Origin: JBQTIU01 sp052387815
GTDB lineage: Bacteria > Pseudomonadota > Alphaproteobacteria > CACIAM-22H2
Length of the DNA stretch: 25,732 nucleotides
NCBI GenBank assembly: GCA_052387815.1
Contig: JBQTIU010000067.1
Span: 1 to 25,732, forward strand
Direction of reading: 5' to 3'
The notes beneath the pieces are model-generated. The model saw only the letters and a program-made list of their open reading frames with translations, made no database searches and was not told the origin of the DNA. The translations under genes and the position numbers were made by a program. How positions within the stretch are numbered: the stretch's first letter is position 1; the number at the start of each line of letters is the position of its first letter. This document shows, piece by piece, positions 1-6,142 of the stretch.

Positions 1-128
1 TAGTCGGCTGATGATCGGCGCACTTCGAGCAGCTCGCACTGCCGCACCGGCGACAGCGACGGGGTTTCACGCTCGATCGTGTCCGGTCTCGCCCGTCGGC
101 TCACGGACCGGACTTGCGTAACAAAAAA
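1..128 (-). CDS. IS3-family transposase OrfB, N-terminal fragment
   Basis: OrfB carries the DDE catalytic domain in IS3 elements and is made as an OrfAB fusion through -1 frameshifting. Read one base back from OrfA at 122-128, the frame stays open to the left edge. It encodes residues resembling the start of many IS3 OrfB proteins (ERETPSLSPVRQCELLEVRR, then SSADY), equivalent to the usual 'RRQCxLLxxxRSSxYY' segment. The catalytic DDE residues lie outside the window, so activity cannot be judged. Confidence 0.6.
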
Positions 129-392
129 TCCCGTTCCACCGTCAGCTGCCCGATCTGCTGGTACAAGGTCGCCTTCTCGCGCTCCGCCGCCTGCGCCGGC
201 CGCCCGCCGCCCGCCGCCCTTCTCGAACACCAGCCCCGCCCCGTCCAGGAGCGCCCTCTTCCAGCCGTAAATCTGGTTCGGGTGCACCCCGAACCGCACC
301 GCAAGATCCGGCACCGTCTCGTGCCCGGCGACCGCCGCCAACGCCACCTTCGCCTTGAACGAAGCTGCGTGCCTCTTCCGAATGTTCGTCAT
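101..392 (-). pseudogene. IS3-family transposase OrfA, frameshifted
   Basis: OrfA is the DNA-binding half of an IS3 transposase. The ATG is at 390-392 with a GGAG-type ribosome site just upstream. The N-terminal part reads as a helix-turn-helix (MTNIRKRHAASFKAKVALA, then HPNQIYGWKRALLDGAG). The C-terminal part is the usual leucine-rich coiled coil (ATLYQQIGQLTVERDFLLRK), which ends in SGP and a stop at 101-103. The two halves lie in different frames. Removing one base in the repetitive GC tract around 195-219 joins them into a 96-residue protein, a normal OrfA length. The gene is therefore probably inactive, unless the extra base is a sequencing error in that tract. Confidence 0.75.
122..128 (-). 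promoter_or_regulatory. Programmed -1 frameshift heptamer (T TTT TTG)
   Basis: On the minus strand the OrfA codons read GAT TTT TTG, giving the canonical X XXY YYZ slippery heptamer T TTT TTG. Slipping back one base moves the ribosome from the OrfA frame into the open OrfB frame, the strategy IS3 elements use to make the OrfAB transposase. The frame arithmetic fits exactly; function is inferred. Confidence 0.6.
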
Positions 393-471
393 CGTCTGCT
401 CCTTGGATTTCGCTACCTATCGGAGCACAGTTCCACCTTAGCCAGCTGTCCAGTTTTCCAGGGCCACCTCA

Positions 472-666
472 CAACATCACCTAGACCAAGAGCCCTTTGT
501 GGCTATGGATCGCAGCGGACCTCATGGCCTATTCTCTTCGGCTTGATCCCGAATCGCCTCAAGATCGCGCGTCCGCCTTGCATGTTCTTCCCGAGGCTCG
601 CTCCGTGTCACGCCTTCCAATCTGCCCGCTGGAACGCCCGTGGGCTCCGGTGTTACAACACCCGCC
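472..666. other. Non-coding stretch between IS end and mce
   Basis: No frame here gives a recognisable protein, and I see no tRNA, strong terminator or convincing promoter. Short open frames exist on both strands but do not resemble known families. The sequence appears less GC-rich than what follows. In related genomes a ribonuclease J gene often precedes mce; I see no piece of it. The IS may have brought a deletion or rearrangement here. Confidence 0.4.
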
Positions 667-1071
667 ATGGTCGGGCGTCTCAATCATGTCGCGATCGTGG
701 TCCCGGACCTCGAGGCGGCGGCGCGCGTCTACCGCGAGACGCTGGGCGCGCGCGTCTCCGCCCCGCTCGACCTGCCGGCCCACGGGGTCACCACGGTGTT
801 CGTCGAGCTTGCCAACACCAAGATAGAGCTCTTGCACCCGCTCGGACCCGACTCGCCGATCGCCAAGTTCCTGGCCCATAATCCCTCCGGCGGCATGCAC
901 CATGTCTGCTTCGAGGTCGACGACATCCGCGCCGCGCGCGACCGCCTCAGGCGTGCGGGCGCGCGGGTGCTCGGCGACGGCGAACCGCGTATCGGCGCCC
1001 ACGACAAGCCGGTGCTGTTCCTCCATCCCAAGGATTTCTGCGGCACGCTGATCGAGATCGAGCAGGCGTGA
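667..1071 (+). CDS. mce: Methylmalonyl-CoA epimerase
   Basis: This enzyme interconverts (S)- and (R)-methylmalonyl-CoA in propionyl-CoA metabolism, feeding methylmalonyl-CoA mutase. The 134-residue product is the normal length for the family and has the two-module vicinal-oxygen-chelate fold. The metal-site residues are visible: His7 in RLNHVAI, Glu54 in NTKIELLHP, the His pair 78-79 in GGMHHVCFEVDD, and Glu130 in CGTLIEIEQA. A GTG at 640 is in frame, but the ATG at 667 places the conserved LNHVAI motif at the usual distance from the N-terminus. No strong ribosome-binding site precedes either. The DUF1467 gene follows 3 bases after the stop, so the two are likely cotranscribed. Confidence 0.9.
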   Translation: MVGRLNHVAIVVPDLEAAARVYRETLGARVSAPLDLPAHGVTTVFVELANTKIELLHPLGPDSPIAKFLAHNPSGGMHHVCFEVDDIRAARDRLRRAGARVLGDGEPRIGAHDKPVLFLHPKDFCGTLIEIEQA

Positions 1072-1074
1072 GCG

Positions 1075-1314
1075 ATGGGCTGGTTCACGGGCATCGCCGT
1101 TTACGTGGTGGTGTGGTGGACGGTGCTGTTCACCGTCCTGCCCTGGGGCGTGCGCCCGCCGGCTGCCCCCGGCCCCGGTCATGCGGCGGGCGCGCCCGAC
1201 AACCCCAGGATGGGGCTCAAGGCGCTGATCACCACCGCGATCGCGGCCGTGGTGTGGGTGGCGATCTACCTGGTCATCGAGTCCGGCGCGATCTCGGTGC
1301 GCGAGACGGGATAG
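1075..1314 (+). CDS. DUF1467 family small membrane protein
   Basis: A 79-residue protein with two hydrophobic helices, about residues 4-24 (starting GWFTGIAVYVVVWWTVLF) and 49-70 (ALITTAIAAVVWVAIYLV). A short Pro/Gly-rich loop containing LPWGVRPP joins them. This matches the DUF1467 family, a small inner-membrane protein of alphaproteobacteria often found next to mce and proS. Its function is unknown. The start follows the mce stop by 3 bases, which suggests translational coupling. Confidence 0.8.
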   Translation: MGWFTGIAVYVVVWWTVLFTVLPWGVRPPAAPGPGHAAGAPDNPRMGLKALITTAIAAVVWVAIYLVIESGAISVRETG

Positions 1315-1318
1315 GAAC

Positions 1319-1870
1319 TTGTCCGCGTACTGCGACATCGCGCCGGGTCACGAATTCCACGGACCCTATCACGACCGCGAATACGGCTTTCCGCTCGCCG
1401 ACGATAGCGCGCTCCTCGAGCGCCTGGCGCTCGAGATCAACCAGGCCGGCCTGTCCTGGCTGTTGATGCTCAAGAAACGCGAGGCCTTTCGCCGGGCGTT
1501 CGCCGGCTTCGCGACCCAGCGCGTCGCCCGCTTCGGGTCCCGCGACGAGACGCGCCTGCTGTCCGACCCCGGCATCATCCGCAACCGCCTCAAAGTGAGG
1601 GCGGTGATCGAGAACGCGCGGCGCATCCGCGCGCTCGCCCGCACCCATGGCTCGTTTGCCGCCTGGCTCGCCCTCCATCACCCGTGCGCCAAGGCCGACT
1701 GGGTCAAGCTGTTCCGCAAGGAGTTCGTGTTCACGGGCGGCGAGATCGTCGGCGAGTTCCTGATCAGCACCGGCTATTTGCCGGGCGCGCACCGGCGCGA
1801 CTGCCCCGTCTACCGGCGGATCGCTAAGTTGCGTCCGCCCTGGATGCAAGCAGCGGATTTCAGGTACTGA
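1319..1870 (+). CDS. tag: DNA-3-methyladenine glycosylase I (Tag family)
   Basis: Tag removes 3-methyladenine from alkylated DNA as the first step of base excision repair. The 183-residue product carries the family hallmarks: YHDREYG at 17-23, LEINQAGLSWLLMLKKRE around 39-54 with the base-recognition Glu39 and Trp47, and GIIRNRLKVRAVIENARR. The zinc-snap ligands of E. coli Tag appear conserved as Cys5, His18, His158 and Cys162 (HRRDC). The start is a TTG at 1319 with AGGA at 1313-1316, only 2-3 bases upstream. The gene begins 4 bases after the DUF1467 stop. A distinct short Tag subfamily is typical of alphaproteobacteria, and this fits it. Confidence 0.85.
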   Translation: MSAYCDIAPGHEFHGPYHDREYGFPLADDSALLERLALEINQAGLSWLLMLKKREAFRRAFAGFATQRVARFGSRDETRLLSDPGIIRNRLKVRAVIENARRIRALARTHGSFAAWLALHHPCAKADWVKLFRKEFVFTGGEIVGEFLISTGYLPGAHRRDCPVYRRIAKLRPPWMQAADFRY

Positions 1871-1932
1871 CGCGCCGGCGGCGGCGCCTTCCTCGGACGC
1901 GGGCGAGGTCGGGCGCCCCCCCAAAAAACGAA

Positions 1933-1959
1933 ACCTGGCGCGGGGGCTCCGTGCCAGGT
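1933..1959. terminator. Hairpin terminator after tag
   Basis: An 11-bp stem (1933-1943 with 1949-1959, one G-T wobble) closes a five-base loop. The plus strand continues with a weak pyrimidine tail (TCTCTT). On the minus strand the same hairpin is followed by a run of six T (plus-strand A-run 1923-1928). It can therefore end transcription from tag and may work in both directions. It sits alone in the 265-base gap between tag and the next gene; an AT-rich spot at 2023-2030 could be a -10 element but has no clear -35. Confidence 0.6.
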
Positions 1960-2135
1960 CTCTTAGCCGAACGTGAACATCCCTAAACTTGGACCGCGCC
2001 AACGGCGCTTTTCTGCACGTGGAATTATATCGGGAGGTCAAGGCCGGAGTCACCAGGTTTCGGCCCAGGACTTCGATCTCATGGTGGGCCGCCAACGTTA
2101 GTCGGTTGTTAAGCCGCGGCGAGGAGATTCGTCCC

Positions 2136-2549
2136 ATGCGATGTTCGCTGACCGCGGTTTTGACCTTGATGGCGGGGGTGGGCGCCGCCGCGGCGCAGAC
2201 GGTCTCCGTGACCGCCGCCGATTGTCGGCGCCTGGTCCGCCACCAGCCGGCGCCCGATGTTGCCTTTCGGCCGGGCGTGGATGTCCGCGGCCGTCCCGTG
2301 GCCCCGGCCGATCTCTATGCCGGGCCGGAAATCCGCCCGCCGGAAACGTTCAGCTTCGATGTCACGGTTGATCTCAACCTCGACGACGCCGGCCTCGAGG
2401 AAAAGGATTTCGTCCATCCGGGGGTGACGATCGGCCGCATCACCGTCGAGGCCGGGGGCCGGGTCCTGTTCAATGGCCAGTCGCTCGACGACCCCCGCCT
2501 CGAGGCGCTGGCCGAGCTGTGCCGGCGCCGCCTTGACGGCGCTCGTTAA
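2136..2549 (+). CDS. Exported protein of unknown function
   Basis: A 137-residue protein I cannot assign to a named family. The ATG at 2136 is preceded by GAGGAG at 2121-2126. It opens a clear signal peptide (MRCSLTAVLTLMAGVGAAAA) with probable cleavage after AAAAQ, so the mature protein of about 115 residues is likely periplasmic. The mature part has Cys and His near its start (DCRRLVRHQPAPDV), then FRPGVDVRGRPVAPADL, then alternating hydrophobic residues (FSFDVTVDLNL, VTIGRITVEAGGRVLFNG) that suggest a beta-rich fold. The frame is open back to 1989, but only the 2136 start gives a signal peptide. It lies upstream of proS in the same orientation, 94 bases apart. Confidence 0.75.
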   Translation: MRCSLTAVLTLMAGVGAAAAQTVSVTAADCRRLVRHQPAPDVAFRPGVDVRGRPVAPADLYAGPEIRPPETFSFDVTVDLNLDDAGLEEKDFVHPGVTIGRITVEAGGRVLFNGQSLDDPRLEALAELCRRRLDGAR

Positions 2550-2563
2550 CCCCTCCCAACTCT

Positions 2564-2592
2564 TTGCATAACGCCGGGCCTTTGCCTAAAGT
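2564..2592 (+). promoter_or_regulatory. Possible sigma70-type promoter of proS
   Basis: TTGCAT at 2564-2569 and TAAAGT at 2587-2592 are separated by exactly 17 bases, about 50 bases before the proS start. Both hexamers match consensus only partly (3/6 and 4/6), so this is a tentative call. Confidence 0.3.
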
Positions 2593-2643
2593 CTGGCGCT
2601 CGCACATCCGAACCCTGGCCTCGCAGTCGAGCGAAGGGACTTC

Positions 2644-3957
2644 ATGCGGCTTTCCGTGTTTTTCTTGCCGACGCTCAAGGAGACCCCGAGCGAGGCGCAA
2701 ATCGTCTCCCATCGCCTGATGCTGCGCGCCGGCATGATCCGGCAGGCGAGCGCCGGGATATATTCCTGGCTGCCGCTGGGCTTCAGGGTCATGCAAAAGG
2801 TCGCCGAGATCGTCCGCGAGGAGCAGGACCGCAGCGGGGCGCAGGAAATCCTGATGCCGACCATCCAGCCGGCCGAGCTGTGGCGGGAATCGAACCGCTA
2901 CGAGGAATACGGCAAGGAGATGCTGCGCCTCCTCGACCGCCACGACCGCGAGATGGTGTACGGGCCGACCAACGAGGAACTGGTCACCGACATCTTCCGC
3001 CACTCGCTCCGCAGCTATCGCGACCTGCCCAAGAATCTCTATCACATCCAGTGGAAGTTCCGCTACGAAGTGCGGCCGCGCTTCGGCGTCATGCGCGGGC
3101 GCGAGTTCCTGATGAAGGACGCCTATTCCTTCGACTTCGATGCCGCCGGCGCCAAGCGCTCGTATAACAAGATGTTTGTCTGCTACCTCCGCACCTTCGC
3201 CCGCATGGGCTTGCAGGCGATCCCGATGCGTGCCGGCACCGGCCCGATCGGCGGCGACCTGTCCCACGAGTTCGTCATCCTCGCCGACACCGGGGAGAGC
3301 GAAGTCTATTGCGATACGGCGTGGATGGGGCAGGGGTCGTCGGCCGAGGGCGTCGACTACGACGCCGATCTCGAGCCGCTGGTCCGGTCCTATTTGAGCC
3401 GCTACGCGGCGACCGCCGAAATGCACGATCCCAAGACCTGCCCGGTGCCCCCCGACCGGCTGCGCATGGCCCATGGCATCGAAGTCGGCCACATCTTCAA
3501 TTTCGGCACCAAGTACTCGAAGCCGATGAACGCCGTGGTTGCCGGTCCCAACGGCGAGCAGGTGGCGGTCGAGATGGGCTCCTACGGTATCGGCATTTCC
3601 AGGCTGGTGGGCGCAATCATCGAGGCAAGCCACGACAGCGCCGGGATCATCTGGCCCGACTCCGTGGCCCCGTTCGACATCGGCCTCGTCAATGTGCGGG
3701 TCGGCGACGCCAAATGCGATGCCGCCGCCCACCACCTCTACCGAAAGCTGGTCGCCGCCGGCAAGGCCGTCCTCTACGACGACCGTGCCGAAAGCGCCGG
3801 GGCCAAGTTCGCGACCATGGACTTGATCGGCCTGCCCTGGCAGCTCGTGGTCGGCCCACGCGGGATCGCCGCCGGCAAGGTCGAGCTCAAGCGGCGCGCC
3901 ACCGGCGGCCGCGAGGAGATGTCGATCGAGCAGGCGCTGGCGAAGCTCGCCGCCTGA
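2644..3957 (+). CDS. proS: Prolyl-tRNA synthetase
   Basis: This enzyme charges tRNA-Pro with proline using ATP in the cytoplasm. The 437-residue product is a class II synthetase of the short alphaproteobacterial type, which lacks the long editing insertion of the E. coli enzyme (about 570 residues). The N-terminal region holds SAGIYSWLPLGFRVMQK. Proline/ATP-site motifs are YGPTNEELVTD, the motif-2 segment FRYEVRPRFGVMRGREFLMKD, and motif 3 SYGIGISRLVGAIIE. The C-terminal anticodon-binding domain begins near APFDIGLVNV. The ATG is preceded by AAGGGA at 2634-2639. The Lol permease follows 8 bases after the stop, so proS probably heads an operon with the lol genes. Confidence 0.95.
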   Translation: MRLSVFFLPTLKETPSEAQIVSHRLMLRAGMIRQASAGIYSWLPLGFRVMQKVAEIVREEQDRSGAQEILMPTIQPAELWRESNRYEEYGKEMLRLLDRHDREMVYGPTNEELVTDIFRHSLRSYRDLPKNLYHIQWKFRYEVRPRFGVMRGREFLMKDAYSFDFDAAGAKRSYNKMFVCYLRTFARMGLQAIPMRAGTGPIGGDLSHEFVILADTGESEVYCDTAWMGQGSSAEGVDYDADLEPLVRSYLSRYAATAEMHDPKTCPVPPDRLRMAHGIEVGHIFNFGTKYSKPMNAVVAGPNGEQVAVEMGSYGIGISRLVGAIIEASHDSAGIIWPDSVAPFDIGLVNVRVGDAKCDAAAHHLYRKLVAAGKAVLYDDRAESAGAKFATMDLIGLPWQLVVGPRGIAAGKVELKRRATGGREEMSIEQALAKLAA

Positions 3958-3965
3958 GGATTGGG

Positions 3966-5213
3966 GTGGCCTTCAACGCATTCGAACGGCTGGTGGCGGC
4001 GCGCTATTTGCGGGCCCGCCGCCAGCAAGGACTCATTTCGGTGATCGCCGGATTCTCGCTGCTCGGCATTACGCTGGGCGTCGGCACGCTCATCATCGTC
4101 ATGGCGGTGATGAACGGGTTTCGCGCCGAGCTCCTGGGGCGGATCATCGGGCTCAACGGCCACCTGACGGTCTACGGCGTGCGCGCGCCCTTGGCCGATT
4201 TCGATCCCCTCGCCACGCAGATCCGCCGCCTGCCGGGCGTCGTCGGTGCCACGCCGCTCGTCGAAGGCCAGGTCATGGCGACCGCCAACAACATCGCCGG
4301 CGGGGCGCTGGTGCGCGGCATTCGGCCCGCCGACCTCGCCGCCCGGCCGCTCATCGCCGGGAATATCAAGAACGGCGACCTCGCCGCCTTCGAGGGCGAC
4401 GATGCGGCGGTCATCGGCAGCCGCATGGCGCAGAAATTCGGGCTCGGCATCGGCGACAGCCTGACGCTCATCTCCCCGCAAGGCAACGTGACCGCCTTCG
4501 GCACCGTGCCGCGCTTGCGCGCCTACCGGGTCGCGGCAATCTTCGAAGTCGGCATGTTCGAGTACGACAGCACGTTCGTCTACCTGCCATTGGCGGCGGC
4601 GCAGGTCTTCTTCCGCATGGGCGACGCGGCCTCGGGGATCGAAGTCATGGTCGCCAACCCCGACCGGGTCTCCGAGGCGCGGCGCGCGATATCCCGCGAG
4701 CTGGGCGCGGGCGTGCGCCTGCTCGACTGGCAGCAGGCCAATGCCAGCTTCTTCAACGCGATCGAGGTCGAACGCAACGTCATGTTCCTGATCCTGACGC
4801 TGATCATCCTGGTGGCGGCGTTCAACATCATCTCGAGCCTGATCATGCTGGTCAAGGACAAGTCGAAGGACATCGCCATCCTGCGCACCATGGGCGCCAC
4901 GCAAGGCGCGGTCTTGCGCATCTTCTTCCTCGCCGGCGCGAGCGTCGGGGTGATCGGCACGGCGCTGGGGTTCGTGCTCGGCATCGCCTTCGCGGCCAAC
5001 ATCGAAACCATCCGCCAGTGGCTCCAGGCCCTGACCGGCACGCCGCTGTTCTCGGCCGAGATCTATTTCCTCTCCCGCTTGCCGGCCAAGATCGATGCGG
5101 GCGAGGTGGTGGCCGTGGTGGCGATGGCGTTGGCGCTGTCCTTCCTGGCCACGATCTATCCGGCCTGGCGGGCCGCGCGCCTCGATCCCGTCGAGGCGCT
5201 GCGCTATGAATAA
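3966..5213 (+). CDS. lolC: LolC/LolE-type lipoprotein-releasing permease
   Basis: This is the inner-membrane subunit of the Lol ABC transporter, which extracts outer-membrane lipoproteins and hands them to LolA. The 415-residue product has the MacB/FtsX-type layout: a first transmembrane helix at about 25-49 (SLLGITLGVGTLIIVMAVMN), a large periplasmic domain, and three helices in the last third, ending in IYPAWRAARLDPVEALRYE. The GTG start at 3966 is chosen because it follows GAGG at 3956-3959 and gives the usual N-terminus (FNAFERLVAARYLRARR). Only one permease gene is present, followed 17 bases later by lolD. The complex is thus probably a homodimer (the LolF arrangement) and not LolC plus LolE. 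Confidence 0.9.
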   Translation: MAFNAFERLVAARYLRARRQQGLISVIAGFSLLGITLGVGTLIIVMAVMNGFRAELLGRIIGLNGHLTVYGVRAPLADFDPLATQIRRLPGVVGATPLVEGQVMATANNIAGGALVRGIRPADLAARPLIAGNIKNGDLAAFEGDDAAVIGSRMAQKFGLGIGDSLTLISPQGNVTAFGTVPRLRAYRVAAIFEVGMFEYDSTFVYLPLAAAQVFFRMGDAASGIEVMVANPDRVSEARRAISRELGAGVRLLDWQQANASFFNAIEVERNVMFLILTLIILVAAFNIISSLIMLVKDKSKDIAILRTMGATQGAVLRIFFLAGASVGVIGTALGFVLGIAFAANIETIRQWLQALTGTPLFSAEIYFLSRLPAKIDAGEVVAVVAMALALSFLATIYPAWRAARLDPVEALRYE

Positions 5214-5230
5214 GGCCGGCGGGCACGGCG

Positions 5231-5968
5231 ATGGCTGAGCCGCCCGCGCTCGAGCTGGCGGGCGTCGAGCGGCGCTTCGTCCAAGCCGGGGCGAGGCTCG
5301 AGGTGTTGCGCGGCGCCTCGCTCGCGCTTTCGGCGGGCGAATGCGTGGCGCTCGTCGGCCCCTCGGGCGCGGGCAAGTCGACGCTGCTCCATATCGCCGG
5401 CTTGCTCGAGCGGCCCGACGCCGGCGGGGTCCTTTTAGACGGCGCCGCGTGCGGGGACATGAGCGATGCCGAGCGGACCGCCATGCGCCGCAAATACCTC
5501 GGCTTCGTCTATCAGTTCCACCATCTGCTGCCAGAGTTCTCGGCGCTCGAGAACGTCATGCTGCCGCAGATGATCGCCGGCGCCGCTCGCCCGGCGGCGC
5601 GCGCGAGAGCTCGAGAGCTGTTGGCGCGGATGGGCCTGGGCGAGCGCGAAAGCCATCGCCCGGGGCGGCTTTCGGGCGGCGAGCAGCAGCGCGTCGCGAT
5701 CGTCCGCGCGGTGGCGAACCGTCCGCGCATCCTGCTCGCCGACGAACCGACCGGGAACCTCGATCCGCGGACCGCCGAATCGGTGTTCGCGGAACTCGTC
5801 AAGCTGGTTCGCACCACTGGGCTTGCGGCGCTGGTGGCGACTCACAACCCGGAGATCGCGGCCCGCATGGACCGCGTCCTCGGCTTGCGCGGGGGCGTGC
5901 TCGTCGCTGCGACGCTTGACGGCGGCGGGGCAGGGGGGGAAAACACTGGCAAGCCCGCTCGGATATGA
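5231..5968 (+). CDS. lolD: Lipoprotein-releasing ABC transporter ATPase LolD
   Basis: LolD hydrolyses ATP to power lipoprotein release by the permease encoded just upstream. All ABC motifs are visible: Walker A GPSGAGKST at 43-51, Q-loop in FVYQFHHLLPEFSALENV, signature LSGGEQQR at 147-154, Walker B ILLADEPTGNLD at 167-178, and the H-loop His205 in VATHN. FHHLLPEF is typical of LolD within the MacB/FtsE-like ATPases. The product is 245 residues; its last 20 or so are Gly-rich and unlike the ATPase core, so they may be a variable tail. The ATG at 5231 lies 17 bases after the permease stop. Confidence 0.95.
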   Translation: MAEPPALELAGVERRFVQAGARLEVLRGASLALSAGECVALVGPSGAGKSTLLHIAGLLERPDAGGVLLDGAACGDMSDAERTAMRRKYLGFVYQFHHLLPEFSALENVMLPQMIAGAARPAARARARELLARMGLGERESHRPGRLSGGEQQRVAIVRAVANRPRILLADEPTGNLDPRTAESVFAELVKLVRTTGLAALVATHNPEIAARMDRVLGLRGGVLVAATLDGGGAGGENTGKPARI

Positions 5969-6142
5969 GCGGCCGAGTCGCGTGCGCCCTGTTGCCGGTT
6001 TCGCATGCCTGCTCGCCCTGGCGCCTCGCGCGTGCGCCGGCGCGTCGGTGTCGAGCGGGCCGATGAGCGCCGGGCCGCAAGGGGCGGAGCAGGGCTTCGC
6101 GCGCCGCCCCGGCGTCGAGCGGGCGCCGCGGAGGTAGGGGCG
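5969..6142 (+). other. Intergenic region lolD-dnaE
   Basis: These 174 GC-rich bases hold no recognisable gene. An 11-base direct repeat (GTCGAGCGGGC) occurs at 6050-6060 and 6114-6124. The strong dnaE ribosome-binding site GAGGTAGGGG is at 6131-6140. I see no clear promoter or terminator. Confidence 0.5.

Larger units (their letters stand above)
1..471 (-). mobile_element. IS3-family insertion sequence, truncated by window edge
   Basis: This stretch carries the promoter-proximal end of an IS3-type element on the minus strand: an OrfA start at 392, a -1 slippery heptamer at 122-128 and the first part of OrfB running off the left edge. The outer boundary is inferred. IS3 elements end in TG...CA, and the plus-strand sequence reaches a CA at 470-471 after a segment (446-471) that looks like a terminal inverted repeat. 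Only one end is in the window, so neither the repeat pair nor a target duplication can be confirmed. Confidence 0.75.

Noticed and set aside
667..1071. A link between the two glyoxalase-fold genes (mce at the left end, gloA at the right end)
   Set aside because: They belong to different branches of the superfamily and lie 24 kb apart in different contexts.
6050..6124. Direct repeat GTCGAGCGGGC twice before dnaE as a possible DnaA or regulator site
   Set aside because: The unit is short, GC-rich and unlike a DnaA box; such 11-mers recur by chance in this base composition.
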